Part shown: positions 8,522 to 17,764 of the stretch, in pieces
Layout: each line of letters begins with the position of its first letter
Numbering within the stretch: position 1 is the stretch's first letter
Source: Burkholderia ubonensis
GTDB taxonomy: Bacteria; Pseudomonadota; Gammaproteobacteria; Burkholderiales; Burkholderiaceae
Direction of reading: 5' to 3'
Assembly (NCBI RefSeq): GCF_001718695.1
Contig: NZ_CP013420.1
Coordinates: forward strand, 3,038,001-3,102,000
Length of the DNA: 64,000 bases
Notes under the pieces: model-generated
What the model was told of the DNA's origin: nothing
Seen by the model: the letters and a program-made list of their open reading frames with translations, nothing else
The model's database searches: none
Translations under genes and position numbers: made by a program

Positions 8522-9205
8522 GTGACCGCGCCGGACGATCCGTTCGAACACGACGAATCGTTCGATGCGCACGACCGGTCGCGTCGGCGCGTGTCGGGTA
8601 TCGGCATCCTCGGCGCGCGCGCGGCCGATGCCGCGGCGCCGGTCACGGAAGATGTCTACACGCGCAGCAGTCAGCATCCGCGCCGCACGCGTCGCGCGTC
8701 CGGCGGTGCTGCCGGCGAGCCTTCCGCCACTGCCGAGCGCAAATCGTCGAAGCCGCCGCGCTCGCTGAAGGGCCGCGCGCTCGGCTACCTGTCCCGGCGC
8801 GAGTACAGCCGCGCCGAACTGGCGCGCAAGCTCGCGCCTTATGCCGGCGAAGACGAATCCGTCGAGCCGGTGCTGGATGCGCTGGAGCAGGAAGGCTGGC
8901 TGTCCGACGCGCGTTTCGCCGAAAGCCTCGTGCATCGCCGCGCGTCGCGGGTCGGCGCCGCGCGGATCGTCAACGAGCTGAAGCGACATGCGGTCGGCGA
9001 CACCCTCGTCGAGGAGGTGGGCGCGCAGCTTCGAGAGACGGAATGGGCGCGCGCGCAGGCGGTCTGGCGCAAGAAATTCGGTGCACTGCCGCAAACGCCC
9101 GCCGAGCGCGCGAAGCAGGCGCGCTTCCTGGCGGCGCGCGGCTTCTCGAGCGCGACCATCGTGAAGTTGCTGAAGTGCGGCGACGAAATGTTCGGCGACG
9201 ACTGA
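8522..9205 (+). CDS. recX: Regulatory protein RecX
   Basis: RecX binds and caps RecA filaments, limiting recombination and SOS induction. The conserved RecX core begins at SLKGRALGYLSRREYSRAELARKLAPY and contains three tandem three-helix modules (LSDARFAESLVHRRASRVG; later ARFLAARGFSSATIVKLL). I chose GTG 8522, just after the recA terminator, giving 227 residues. The frame extends upstream to ATG 8348, which overlaps the recA stop (TGATG), but those 58 codons are low-complexity Arg/Ser/Ala and would encode the hairpin itself, so they are probably leader DNA. Expression is likely readthrough from the recA promoter. The upstream start cannot be excluded. Confidence 0.85.
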   Translation: MTAPDDPFEHDESFDAHDRSRRRVSGIGILGARAADAAAPVTEDVYTRSSQHPRRTRRASGGAAGEPSATAERKSSKPPRSLKGRALGYLSRREYSRAELARKLAPYAGEDESVEPVLDALEQEGWLSDARFAESLVHRRASRVGAARIVNELKRHAVGDTLVEEVGAQLRETEWARAQAVWRKKFGALPQTPAERAKQARFLAARGFSSATIVKLLKCGDEMFGDD

Positions 9206-9349
9206 TCGCCGAAGTCGCGCGCGGCGCGCGATTTTGCTGCATTGCAACCGCTTCCTGACAGGCGGGAATACCCGCCGTCACGTCGGCCTGTCTCAAATAC
9301 CCGATATGGTAAAATCCGCCGGTTTTCCTCTTCGGCCTCAACCTCCAGC

Positions 9350-9946
9350 ATGCCGCTATCCGAGCCCGTGCCCCGTCAGTTGCGACATCGACGCGCAATC
9401 CGAGCGGAAGCGTACGAGCGCGGCGACGGCTTGTGGGACATCGAAGCCTGCCTGACCGATCACAAGCCGCGCGACGTCGCGCTTGCGTCGGGCATCCGGC
9501 CCCAGGGCCTGCCGATCCACGAACTCTGGCTGCGCGTGACCATCGATCGAGACCTCAATGTCGTCGACGCCGAAGCGTCTTCGGAATGGGTGCCGTATCC
9601 CGGTCACTGTCAATCCGCCGCTCCCGCCTATCGGGCCCTCGTCGGGCTCAATCTCTTCCGCAATTTCCGCCGCAATGCGAACCGGCTGCTGGCCGGCGTC
9701 GCGGGCTGCTCCCACCTCACCGAGCTGTGCGCCGTGCTGCCGACGGCGGCGATCCAGGCGTTCGCCGGTGACGTGTGGAACGTGCGCGAGGAGGGCGGCG
9801 AAGCGCCGGATCACGACGGCGCGCACGACGACGCACCGTTCCAGCTTGGCCGCTGCCGTGCGCTGCGGTTCGACGGCGAGGTCGTGCGGCAGTACTACCC
9901 GCGCTGGTATGGCGCGAGCCGGCCGGAAGGCGGCACGAAGGAATGA
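9350..9946 (+). CDS. DUF2889 domain-containing protein
   Basis: A 198-residue soluble protein matching the DUF2889 family: an N-terminal RRAIRAEAYERGDGLWDIE block followed by LTDHKPRDV, then GLPIHELWLRVTIDRDLNVVDAEA. Mid-region SAAPAYRALVGLNLFRNF and a cysteine-containing GCSHLTELCAVLP are characteristic. ATG 9350 (MPLSEPVPRQL) is favoured over an upstream in-frame ATG at 9242 because the longer version is unrelated low-complexity sequence. Function is unknown. It sits between recX and sucC in the same orientation, an arrangement I associate with other Burkholderia genomes; separate promoters are likely. Confidence 0.88.
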   Translation: MPLSEPVPRQLRHRRAIRAEAYERGDGLWDIEACLTDHKPRDVALASGIRPQGLPIHELWLRVTIDRDLNVVDAEASSEWVPYPGHCQSAAPAYRALVGLNLFRNFRRNANRLLAGVAGCSHLTELCAVLPTAAIQAFAGDVWNVREEGGEAPDHDGAHDDAPFQLGRCRALRFDGEVVRQYYPRWYGASRPEGGTKE

Positions 9947-10014
9947 ACGGAAATCATTCGAAGAAGCGTCCTGAACGACTTTTCATCCAACTCTCAGACT
10001 GAAGGGAATCACGC

Positions 10015-11181
10015 ATGAAGATTCACGAGTACCAGGGTAAGGAAATCCTGCGGAAATTCGGAGTCGCGGTACCGCGCGGCAAGCCGGCGTTCTCGGTTGA
10101 CGAAGCCGTCAAGGTGGCGGAAGAGCTCGGCGGCCCGGTATGGGTCGTCAAGGCTCAGATTCACGCGGGCGGCCGCGGCAAGGGCGGCGGCGTGAAGGTG
10201 GCGAAGTCGATCGAGCAGGTTCGCGAATACGCGAACCAGATCCTCGGCATGCAGCTCGTCACGCACCAGACCGGTCCGGAAGGCCAGAAGGTCAACCGTC
10301 TGATGATCGAGGAAGGCGCCGACATCAAGCAGGAACTGTACGTCAGCCTCGTCGTCGATCGCATCTCGCAAAAGATCGTTCTGATGGGTTCGAGCGAAGG
10401 CGGCATGGACATCGAGGAAGTCGCCGAAAAGCACCCGGAACTGATCCACAAGGTCATCGTCGAGCCGTCGACGGGCCTGCTCGACGCGCAGGCAGACGAC
10501 CTCGCCGCGAAGATCGGCGTGCCGGCTGCTTCGATTCCGCAAGCACGCGCGATCCTGCAAGGCCTGTACAAGGCATTCTGGGAAACCGACGCGTCGCTGG
10601 CTGAAATCAACCCGCTGAACGTCTCCGGCGACGGCAAGGTCATCGCACTCGACGCGAAGTTCAACTTCGACTCGAACGCGCTGTTCCGCCACCCGGAAAT
10701 CGTCGCGTACCGCGATCTGGACGAAGAAGATCCGGCTGAAATCGAAGCGTCGAAGTTCGACCTCGCGTACATCTCGCTCGACGGCAACATCGGCTGCCTC
10801 GTGAACGGCGCGGGCCTCGCGATGGCGACGATGGACACGATCAAGCTGTTCGGCGGCGAGCCGGCGAACTTCCTGGACGTCGGCGGCGGCGCGACCACCG
10901 AGAAGGTCACGGAAGCGTTCAAGCTGATGCTGAAGAACCCGGACCTGAAGGCGATCCTCGTCAACATCTTCGGCGGCATCATGCGCTGCGACGTGATCGC
11001 GGAAGGCGTGATCGCCGGTTCGAAGGCCGTGAACCTGAACGTGCCGCTCGTCGTGCGCATGAAGGGCACGAACGAAGACCTCGGCAAGAAGATGCTGGCC
11101 GATTCGGGCCTGCCGATCATCTCGGCGGACAGCATGGAAGAAGCCGCGCAGAAGGTCGTCGCGGCTGCCGAAGGCAAGTAA
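10015..11181 (+). CDS. sucC: Succinyl-CoA synthetase beta subunit (ADP-forming)
   Basis: The nucleotide-binding subunit of succinyl-CoA synthetase, the TCA-cycle step converting succinyl-CoA and ADP/Pi to succinate, CoA and ATP. At 388 residues it is the standard length. An N-terminal ATP-grasp domain starts [40 protein letters not shown] is the nucleotide-binding loop, LAEINPLNV binds Mg, and the C-terminal CoA-ligase domain carries [15 protein letters not shown] and [10 protein letters not shown]. An AAGGGA site precedes ATG 10015. sucD follows after 71 bp, so both are likely co-transcribed and share the terminator after sucD. Confidence 0.98.
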   Translation: MKIHEYQGKEILRKFGVAVPRGKPAFSVDEAVKVAEELGGPVWVVKAQIHAGGRGKGGGVKVAKSIEQVREYANQILGMQLVTHQTGPEGQKVNRLMIEEGADIKQELYVSLVVDRISQKIVLMGSSEGGMDIEEVAEKHPELIHKVIVEPSTGLLDAQADDLAAKIGVPAASIPQARAILQGLYKAFWETDASLAEINPLNVSGDGKVIALDAKFNFDSNALFRHPEIVAYRDLDEEDPAEIEASKFDLAYISLDGNIGCLVNGAGLAMATMDTIKLFGGEPANFLDVGGGATTEKVTEAFKLMLKNPDLKAILVNIFGGIMRCDVIAEGVIAGSKAVNLNVPLVVRMKGTNEDLGKKMLADSGLPIISADSMEEAAQKVVAAAEGK

Positions 11182-11252
11182 CGCTATCGTCCGTCGAATA
11201 CGCATGGCGGCGCGGCTGACACGCGACGCCAATCGAACAGAGGTCAAAATAC

Positions 11253-12134
11253 ATGTCGATTCTGATCAACAAGGACACGAAGGTCATCACGCAGGGCATT
11301 ACCGGCAAAACCGGTCAGTTCCACACGCGCGCCTGCCGTGAATATGCAAACGGCCGCGAAGCATTCGTCGCGGGCGTGAACCCGAAGAAGGCCGGCGAAG
11401 ATTTCGAAGGCATTCCGATCTACGCAAGCGTCAAGGAAGCGAAGGCAGAAACCGGCGCGACCGTGTCGGTCATCTACGTTCCGCCGGCAGGCGCAGCGGC
11501 TGCGATCTGGGAAGCGGTCGAAGCCGACCTGGATCTCGCGATCTGCATCACGGAAGGCATCCCTGTGCGCGACATGATCGAAGTGAAGGACCGCATGCGT
11601 CGCGAAGGCCGCAAGACGCTGCTGCTCGGGCCGAACTGCCCGGGCACGATCACGCCGGACGAACTGAAGATCGGCATCATGCCGGGTCACATCCACCGCA
11701 AGGGCCGCATCGGCGTCGTGTCGCGTTCGGGCACGCTGACGTATGAAGCCGTTGCGCAGCTGACGGCGCTGGGCCTCGGCCAGTCGTCGGCAGTCGGCAT
11801 CGGCGGCGACCCGATCAACGGTCTGAAGCACATCGACGTCATGAAGATGTTCAACGACGATCCGGATACGGATGCGGTCGTGATGATCGGCGAGATCGGC
11901 GGTCCGGACGAAGCGAACGCCGCGCAGTGGATCAAGGACAACATGAAGAAGCCGGTCGTCGGCTTCATCGCGGGCGTCACGGCGCCTCCGGGCAAGCGCA
12001 TGGGCCACGCCGGCGCGCTGATCTCGGGCGGTGCGGACACGGCCGAAGCGAAGCTGGAAATCATGGAAGCGTGCGGCATCACGGTCACGCGCAACCCGTC
12101 GGAAATGGGCCGCCTGCTGAAGAAGGCGCTGTAA
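11253..12134 (+). CDS. sucD: Succinyl-CoA synthetase alpha subunit
   Basis: The CoA-binding, phosphohistidine-carrying partner of SucC; 293 residues is typical. [20 protein letters not shown] starts the Rossmann CoA-binding domain, [20 protein letters not shown] is the conserved loop, and the catalytic histidine is in [10 protein letters not shown] near residue 251. An AGAGG site lies before ATG 11253. It is followed within 25 bp by a strong terminator, which closes a two-gene operon. Confidence 0.98.
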   Translation: MSILINKDTKVITQGITGKTGQFHTRACREYANGREAFVAGVNPKKAGEDFEGIPIYASVKEAKAETGATVSVIYVPPAGAAAAIWEAVEADLDLAICITEGIPVRDMIEVKDRMRREGRKTLLLGPNCPGTITPDELKIGIMPGHIHRKGRIGVVSRSGTLTYEAVAQLTALGLGQSSAVGIGGDPINGLKHIDVMKMFNDDPDTDAVVMIGEIGGPDEANAAQWIKDNMKKPVVGFIAGVTAPPGKRMGHAGALISGGADTAEAKLEIMEACGITVTRNPSEMGRLLKKAL

Positions 12135-12158
12135 ATTCCGCGTGGGTCCGTCCTGCAG

Positions 12159-12185
12159 AAAACGCCGGCCCAGCCGGCGTTTTTT
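12159..12185 (+). terminator. Rho-independent terminator of sucCD
   Basis: The stem AACGCCGGC / GCCGGCGTT has a 3-nt loop (CCA), with A-rich sequence on its left and a run of six T on its right, 25 bp after the sucD stop. Confidence 0.9.
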
Positions 12186-12289
12186 GTTACTCTCGCAAAA
12201 TGTTCCCGTAAGGCTGCGCGCGCATCGTGCGGCCGGCGGCGAACCCGCGTGCGCCCGCGCCCGGCAGACTGTCCACCCCGCGTCCGTCC

Positions 12290-12994
12290 ATGCTCGAATT
12301 CCTGTCCACGCTCCACTGGGGCGCCGTGTTCCAGATCGTCGTCATCGATATCCTGCTCGGCGGCGACAACGCGGTCGTGATCGCGCTCGCGTGCCGCAAC
12401 CTGCCGGCGAACCAGCGCCTGCGCGGCGTCGTCTGGGGCACCGCCGGCGCGATCCTGCTGCGGATCGTGCTGATCGCGTTCGCGGTCGCGCTGCTCGACG
12501 TGCCGTTCCTGAAGTTCGCGGGCGGCGTGCTGCTGCTGTGGATCGGCATCAAGCTGATGGCGCCTGCCGCCGACGCGCACGACGACATCAAGCCGGCCGA
12601 CAAGCTGTGGGCGGCCGTGAAGACGATCGTGATCGCCGACGCGGTGATGAGCCTCGACAACGTGATCGCGATCGCCGGCGCGGCGGAGCGGGCCGACCCG
12701 TCGCACCGGCTCGCGCTCGTGATCTTCGGGCTCGTCGTCAGCGTGCCGATCATCGTGTGGGGCAGCACGCTGGTGCTGAAGATGCTCGACCGCTTTCCGA
12801 TCATCGTCACTTTCGGCGCGGGGCTGCTCGGCTGGATCGCCGGCGGGCTGATGGTGAACGACCCGGCCGGCGACCGCTGGCCGCTGCTCGACACGCCGGC
12901 GGCGATCCATGGCGCGAGCATCGCCGGCGCGCTGATCGTCGTCGCCGCCGGCTTCCTGCTGCGGCGCCGCCGCGGCGTCCCGCAAGCGCATTGA
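12290..12994 (+). CDS. TerC family integral membrane protein (YjbE-type)
   Basis: A 234-residue inner-membrane protein. [20 protein letters not shown] leads into [20 protein letters not shown], and the second conserved repeat is [17 protein letters not shown]. These two [17 protein letters not shown] acidic helices define the TerC/YjbE family, members of which are linked to tellurite resistance and manganese efflux (family knowledge). About seven hydrophobic segments are evident, and the tail is basic (RRRRG). Upstream frame sequence to 12227 is proline-rich and not family-like, so ATG 12290 is chosen. Metal specificity cannot be read from sequence. A hairpin terminator follows at 13047. Confidence 0.9.
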   Translation: MLEFLSTLHWGAVFQIVVIDILLGGDNAVVIALACRNLPANQRLRGVVWGTAGAILLRIVLIAFAVALLDVPFLKFAGGVLLLWIGIKLMAPAADAHDDIKPADKLWAAVKTIVIADAVMSLDNVIAIAGAAERADPSHRLALVIFGLVVSVPIIVWGSTLVLKMLDRFPIIVTFGAGLLGWIAGGLMVNDPAGDRWPLLDTPAAIHGASIAGALIVVAAGFLLRRRRGVPQAH

Positions 12995-13046
12995 CGGTTG
13001 GCCGTCCGGCCGACTGCCGGCCGCACGGCCCGCTGGCTACGATCGA

Positions 13047-13076
13047 AACGCCTGCCTGGATCGGCAGGCGTTTTTC
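13047..13076 (+). terminator. Terminator between terC and the pilin gene
   Basis: The 10-bp stem AACGCCTGCC / GGCAGGCGTT with loop TGGATC is followed by further T residues, 53 bp after the terC-like stop. It separates that gene from the pilin. Confidence 0.85.
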
Positions 13077-13092
13077 GTTTCCGGAGCCTGTC

Positions 13093-13674
13093 ATGTTCGA
13101 AGCCTTTTCCGTTTCGCTGTTCCGCCGTCTCGTCGTCGACCTGCGTCGGGCGCGCCGGCGTCCCGCCGGTTTCACGCTGATCGAGCTGATGATCGTGCTG
13201 GCGATCGTCGGCGTCGTCGCCGCCTATGCGATTCCCGCCTACCAGGATTACCTCGCGCGTTCGCGGGTCGGCGAGGGGCTTGCGCTCGCGTCGTCCGCGC
13301 GGCTTGCGGTCGCCGACAACGCGGCGAGCGGCGCGGGCCTCGCCGGCGGCTACAGCCCGCCGGCCGCGACCCGCAACGTCGAGTCGGTCCGGATCGACGA
13401 CGAGACGGGCCAGATCTCGGTCGTCTTTACCGCCCGCGTCGCAGCGGGCGATGCGAACACGCTGGTGCTGGTGCCGTCCGCGCCCGACAAGGCGGAGGCG
13501 CCGACCGCGCGCGTGGCGCTCAGGAAGGGCGCGATGCAGGCGGGCGCGATCGCGTGGGAGTGCTTCGCCGCGGGCAAGCAGGCGTCGTCGCTGCCCGCGC
13601 CGGGTGCTGGGCCGCTGCCGGCCGAAGCCGCGACGCTGCCGGCGAAGTATGCGCCGGCCGAATGCCGCGCGTAG
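13093..13674 (+). CDS. pilA: Type IV pilin (PilA-like prepilin)
   Basis: A 193-residue prepilin. The long basic leader (26 residues, ending RRRPAG) is followed by the class III signal G^[20 protein letters not shown], with Glu at mature position 5 (family rule for assembly). Prepilin peptidase should cut after Gly26 and N-methylate Phe. [17 protein letters not shown] continues the N-terminal helix. The globular region has one cysteine pair candidate (WECF, and AECRA at the end), as in major pilins. GGAG lies upstream of ATG 13093. The gene directly precedes pglL, and pilins are classic substrates of such O-glycosyltransferases, so this pilin could be modified (inference). Confidence 0.9.
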   Translation: MFEAFSVSLFRRLVVDLRRARRRPAGFTLIELMIVLAIVGVVAAYAIPAYQDYLARSRVGEGLALASSARLAVADNAASGAGLAGGYSPPAATRNVESVRIDDETGQISVVFTARVAAGDANTLVLVPSAPDKAEAPTARVALRKGAMQAGAIAWECFAAGKQASSLPAPGAGPLPAEAATLPAKYAPAECRA

Positions 13675-13794
13675 CGGGCGGGCAGGGCGGTGATCGCCGG
13701 ATCGATGCGGCCGGCCATGCATCCGGCGTGACGGCTCCGCACAGAGCGGGGAAAGTTTTGTATAGTGCGCCGGTTGCTGATATCCGGTTTGCTC

Positions 13795-15588
13795 ATGCCC
13801 TCTTCCTTTTCCCGCTCGTTGCCGCTCGTCGCGCTGGCGGTCGCCCTGATCGTGCCGTACGCGATCACGAATCACACGTATCCGATTCCGACCTTCTATT
13901 CCGAGTTTTCCGCGCTGGCGCTGTATCTGCTGCTGGGCGCGTCCGTGATCCTGCTCGTGCGGACGAGCCGGCCGGCCACGCCGTTTGCGGCGCCGGCCGC
14001 GTTCGCCGCGCCGCTCGGCTTCGCGGCCGTGCTCGTCGCGCAGGTCGCGCTGATGCCGCTGCGGGTGCCGTCGATGAACTGGCTGGCCGTCGGCTACCTC
14101 GGCGCGGCGCTGGTCGCGATGCAGGCGGGCTACGTGCTCGCGCGCGAGCAGCTCGCGGAAGCGGCGGCGCGGATCATGGCGGGCGCCTTGCTCATCGGCG
14201 GCGTGTTCGCCGTGTTCTGCCAGGTCGTGCAGTTGTTCCGGCTCGAGTCGGTGCTGTCGCCGTTCGTCGTCGTGTACAACATTGCGGTCGAGCGCCGGCC
14301 GTACGGCAACATGGCGCAGGCGAACCATCTGGCGACCTACATCGCGTTCGCGCTCGCAGGCGCGTTGTATCTGGTGCAGACGCGCCGGCTCGCCGTGTGG
14401 GCGTGGCTGTTGCTGTCGGTCGTGCTGTCGGGCGGGCTCGCGCTCACCGTGTCGCGCGGGCCGTGGCTGCAGGTCGCGGTGATGGTGGTCGCCGGCTTCT
14501 GGATGGCGTGGGCCGAATCGCGCGGCAAGCCGGGCGCGCCGGCCAACGTGCGCGCGCGCGCGTGGCTGATGCCCGTGCTGCTCGCCGCCGTGTTCGTCGC
14601 GGTGAACGGCGCGGTGCGCTGGGCGAACCTGCACTATCACCTGAATCTCGCGGTGTCGGCGGCCGAACGGATGCGCGACGCGGGCCAGATCGCGCCGCGC
14701 CTCGCGCTCTGGAAGTACGGCCTCGCGATGTTCCGCGAGCATCCGCTGCTCGGCGTCGGCTGGGGCGAGTTCCCGTCGCACCAGTTCGCGCTCGCGCGTG
14801 CACTCGGCGGCGTCGAGATCGCGAACAACTCGCACGACATCTTCATCGACCTGCTCGCGAAATCCGGCCTGCTCGGCCTCGGCGTGCTCGTCGTGACGCT
14901 CGTGCTGTGGTTCGTGCGCGCGCTGCGCGCGCCGCAGACGAGCACGCGCGTGTTCGGTTTCGCGCTGGTCGGCGTGCTGCTGATGCACGCGCTGGTCGAG
15001 TACCCGCAGCAGTACATGTTCTTCCTGCTGCCGGCAATGTTCGTGATCGGCCTGCTCGAGGCGAAGCCGCTGCGCATCGTGCCGCGCGGCGCGGCGTTCG
15101 CGCTGTTCGCGCTGCTGACGGTCGGCGGCCTGCTGGCGGCGTTGCCGGTGTTGCGCGACTATCAGCGTGCGGAAGTGCTGTATTACGGCACCGACCCGGC
15201 CGCGCAGTATCGCGACGCGCCGTCGCTGCTGTTCGGCGCATGGGGCGACTACGGCGCGGCGACGCTGCTCACGCTTTCGCGCGACGCCCTGCCGGCCAAG
15301 CTGGCGGCGCACGAACGCGCGATCGCGCTGCTGCCCGGCGAGACGGTGCTGCGCCGCTATGCGGTGCTGCAGGCGCTGGACGGCCGCGACGCCGGCGCGC
15401 TGGATACGGTCGCGCGCCTGCATGTTTTCGCGAAGGAACTGAAGGACTGGCCGCAGCAGCTCGCGGCGCTGTACAAGCTGTGCGACGAACAGCCGTCGCT
15501 GAAGGCTTTCAAGGCGGCCTTGGTCGCGAAGTACGGGGAAGTGCCGGCCGACGCGGAAGACGACGACTCCGAAGACGATTCGGAATAA
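13795..15588 (+). CDS. pglL: PglL-type protein O-oligosaccharyltransferase
   Basis: A 597-residue polytopic inner-membrane protein of the Wzy/WaaL superfamily that transfers lipid-linked glycans to Ser/Thr of exported proteins. About a dozen hydrophobic helices are present. The signature periplasmic loop includes RLALWKYGLAMFREHPLLGVGWGEF, then NNSHDIFIDLLAKSG with the essential histidine, and VEYPQQYMFF. The C-terminal 130 residues are soluble and end in an acidic DDDSEDDSE tail. It corresponds closely to the characterised B. cenocepacia PglL, whose gene also follows a pilin gene. I chose the ATG at 13795 (MPSSFSRS); a GTG 30 bp upstream is the alternative. Confidence 0.92.
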   Translation: MPSSFSRSLPLVALAVALIVPYAITNHTYPIPTFYSEFSALALYLLLGASVILLVRTSRPATPFAAPAAFAAPLGFAAVLVAQVALMPLRVPSMNWLAVGYLGAALVAMQAGYVLAREQLAEAAARIMAGALLIGGVFAVFCQVVQLFRLESVLSPFVVVYNIAVERRPYGNMAQANHLATYIAFALAGALYLVQTRRLAVWAWLLLSVVLSGGLALTVSRGPWLQVAVMVVAGFWMAWAESRGKPGAPANVRARAWLMPVLLAAVFVAVNGAVRWANLHYHLNLAVSAAERMRDAGQIAPRLALWKYGLAMFREHPLLGVGWGEFPSHQFALARALGGVEIANNSHDIFIDLLAKSGLLGLGVLVVTLVLWFVRALRAPQTSTRVFGFALVGVLLMHALVEYPQQYMFFLLPAMFVIGLLEAKPLRIVPRGAAFALFALLTVGGLLAALPVLRDYQRAEVLYYGTDPAAQYRDAPSLLFGAWGDYGAATLLTLSRDALPAKLAAHERAIALLPGETVLRRYAVLQALDGRDAGALDTVARLHVFAKELKDWPQQLAALYKLCDEQPSLKAFKAALVAKYGEVPADAEDDDSEDDSE

Positions 15589-15997
15589 CGCGCGCCGCGC
15601 CGGGCGGGAAGTCCCGGCGCGCGCCGGATCGTGGTGAAGCGGCGGTGCGGTGGCGGCTCGTGACGGCGCGCACATTGCTTCCCGTCGCGAACGGGTAGCG
15701 ACGGAATCGCGCGATTCGCGTCAACCATTGTCAAATCGTCGCCACGGGAAAGACGGCACGTGCACAATGCGCGGAAGCGTTCGCGTGCGCGCGGCGATGT
15801 CGGCCGCACGAGCGAGCGCAGGTCCGCAGATCCGGGAGCCTGCCTGGAACGATCGCGGCCGATGCCACGCGCGGCCATGCGGCCGTAGCGGGGCGCCGGT
15901 CCGATGGCCGCGGCGCGGGGCGATGCTGGCGGTGCGGCGGACGATGTCCGCCGGCGCGACGCTCGCCTGGAACAGTACTGAAGAACGATATTCGACC
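15589..15997. other. 409-bp intergenic region after pglL
   Basis: It holds an inverted repeat GCGCCGGG / CCCGGCGC at 15597-15620 that lacks a T-run, possibly a weak pglL terminator. I see no supported gene, RNA or clear promoter in the remainder; the open frames here are low-complexity. Confidence 0.5.
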
Positions 15998-16348
15998 ATG
16001 GCCCTTCGCTCGACCCTTCTGATCCTGCCGGCCGTCGCCGTGCTGTTTTCCGGCTGCGCGATGCTGTCGTCGTCGCAGGAAAGCAAGCTGACGTGCCGCA
16101 TCCCGCGCGCCGTCTATCCGGACAATGCGAAGCCGCTTACGCGCCGAGTCACCGTGCTCGTACGCGCGCTGATGACGACGTCCGGCGAAGCGCAGAACGT
16201 GACCGTGACGACGAGCAGCCGCAACGCGGCGGCGGACCGCGCGGCCGTCGACGCGATGACGCATGCGAGCTGCGCGCAGACCGGCGCGACCGCGAATCCG
16301 TTCACGCTGACGCAGCCGTTCGTGTTCGAGCCGCGGCGCGGGGAGTAG
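15998..16348 (+). CDS. Small outer-membrane lipoprotein with TonB-C-like domain
   Basis: A 116-residue protein with a lipobox LFSGC at residues 16-20, so Cys20 is the expected lipid anchor. The mature part (SKLTCRIPRAVYPDNAKPLT, then VTVLVRALMTTSGEAQNVTV) has the YP...AK...G.V.V.....G...V pattern of TonB C-terminal-like folds, and three cysteines could pair. Such orphan domains are common in Burkholderia and their role is unknown. The long frame upstream of ATG 15998 is intergenic. The gene converges on the T6SS cassette. Confidence 0.75.
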   Translation: MALRSTLLILPAVAVLFSGCAMLSSSQESKLTCRIPRAVYPDNAKPLTRRVTVLVRALMTTSGEAQNVTVTTSSRNAAADRAAVDAMTHASCAQTGATANPFTLTQPFVFEPRRGE

Positions 16349-16490
16349 TGGGGGCTGGTGCGGGTGATCGTGGTGTGGCGCACCGGCCGGTTGTGGTCGT
16401 TGACTGCCTGCCGGCGCGCCGCGGCCACGTCGCGCTTCGCCGCTTCGTCGAGTGGCCTACGCTCGGTGTCGCGGCAGCAGGTTCGCTCTA

Positions 16491-16510
16491 TCGGCGCGCG
16501 AGCGCGCCGA
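16491..16510. repeat. Perfect inverted repeat at the end of the T6SS cassette
   Basis: The arms TCGGCGCGC / GCGCGCCGA around GA lie 9 bp beyond the immunity-gene stop. There is no T-run on either strand; it may still stabilise or end the cassette transcript. Confidence 0.6.
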
Positions 16511-16518
16511 TGCAGCGA

Positions 16519-17763
16519 TCAGAAGGTGCGCTTTTTCAGCGTATATCCGTGCAACCAGTACAGCGTGTTGGTCTGCGCGTCGAAGTAGCCGCCTTGTGCA
16601 ACCTTGTCGGCGGTTTGATCCCACGACTTGCCGCCGTCGGTGCTGGTGAACGTGAGGTCGATCGGCGCACCGCCGCGACTGCCCGAGTTCGGGTCGGTGG
16701 CATAGACGAGCAGGAGGCCGTCACGGCCGACGCTCAGGCTGTCGAGCCTGAGCGTCTCGTCGAACGTGCGCAGTTGGTGCACCGACTCCGGATGGTCGTT
16801 CGTCCACATGGAAATGGCGCCCACCCGGCGGCCGTTGTCGCGACTCTCGCCGTTCTGCGGCTTGTCCAGACGTGACAGCGCGTACAGCGAATAGTGTGTC
16901 GCCGGTCCCGGCGTGGTATCGAGCGCAGTGATGACCTGGCCCGGCAGTTCGGTTTCGGTCACGAAGGCGTGCTGCTCCCAGTCGAGCCGGCCGATCACGC
17001 TGTGTGCCGGCGTCTCTGCAGTCGGAGCGATGGAGTAGGCGACACGCAGCACACCGTCAGGGCCGAGGCTCACCGCATTGAAATTCTTGCGCGTCTTGCC
17101 GGCGACGCGCGCATCGACCGGCACGTCGATCGCCTGCCACGTGTTGCCGCCGTCCGCGGTGCGCCATACTCGCGGGCCCCAGCCGATCGCGTAGCCGCGC
17201 TGCGGATCGATGAACAGCAGGCGGCCGATGTTCTGGTTTTCGGGCCATTGCAGTTGCGACCACGTTTGGCCGCCGTTGAGCGATTTCCACAGCTTCGTCG
17301 TCTGAGGCGCATCGCCGCCATGTGCCTCCGGTGCCTTGTAGTTCATCCATGAGGTGCTGATGAACTGAACCGACCAGTCTGGCGAATACCACCATGCGGC
17401 ATTCTGGCCGACTTGCTGGAACTGGCGTTTCATCCCGCCGTCGATGGTCCCGCGAAGGAAGCTGATCGTCATGCGGTTCAGCAGCTCGCCTGTGTCGTTC
17501 ATCCAGGCTTCGGTCGGCTCGGGCCGCTGCGGTTCGTTCGATTCAGCGGTGGGCTTGAATGTCACCTCGGGATTGGCGAGCTTGACGCTCATCACGTCGT
17601 TGCCCTTGATGCGGAAGCTGCCGCCGCCATACGGTGTGTCGTTCCGCATGAAGTTGGTCGAGATCGTTTCCCAGCTCGTTGCCATATTTACGTACCCGTA
17701 TGTTGCAATGGCCAGGGCAACGAGGCTCCCGGCGATCCATTTCCATCGTTTGAGTTTTAGCAT
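16519..17763 (-). CDS. Membrane-anchored BNR/Asp-box beta-propeller protein; candidate T6SS immunity protein
   Basis: A 414-residue protein: short basic N-terminus, one hydrophobic anchor (WIAGSLVALAIATYGYVNM, about 9-27), then a large domain predicted to face the periplasm. Asp-box/BNR-like repeats are visible: SLNGGQTWSQL, TADGGNTWQAI and TSTDGGKSWDQ, which mark beta-propeller blades. No catalytic sialidase residues are recognised. Its ATG follows the stop of the putative effector by one base, third in a vgrG-effector-this gene operon. Position plus periplasmic anchoring suggest it protects against an effector acting in the envelope (inference). G+C is lower than in neighbouring core genes. 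No specific immunity family is assigned. Confidence 0.7.
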   Translation of the reverse strand: MLKLKRWKWIAGSLVALAIATYGYVNMATSWETISTNFMRNDTPYGGGSFRIKGNDVMSVKLANPEVTFKPTAESNEPQRPEPTEAWMNDTGELLNRMTISFLRGTIDGGMKRQFQQVGQNAAWWYSPDWSVQFISTSWMNYKAPEAHGGDAPQTTKLWKSLNGGQTWSQLQWPENQNIGRLLFIDPQRGYAIGWGPRVWRTADGGNTWQAIDVPVDARVAGKTRKNFNAVSLGPDGVLRVAYSIAPTAETPAHSVIGRLDWEQHAFVTETELPGQVITALDTTPGPATHYSLYALSRLDKPQNGESRDNGRRVGAISMWTNDHPESVHQLRTFDETLRLDSLSVGRDGLLLVYATDPNSGSRGGAPIDLTFTSTDGGKSWDQTADKVAQGGYFDAQTNTLYWLHGYTLKKRTF

Positions 17764-17764
17764 G

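Noticed and set aside
12187..15675. A 1162-codon antisense frame opposite terC, pilin and pglL
   Set aside because: His/Arg/Gln-rich composition is typical of antisense frames in GC-rich coding DNA; the sense genes are unambiguous.
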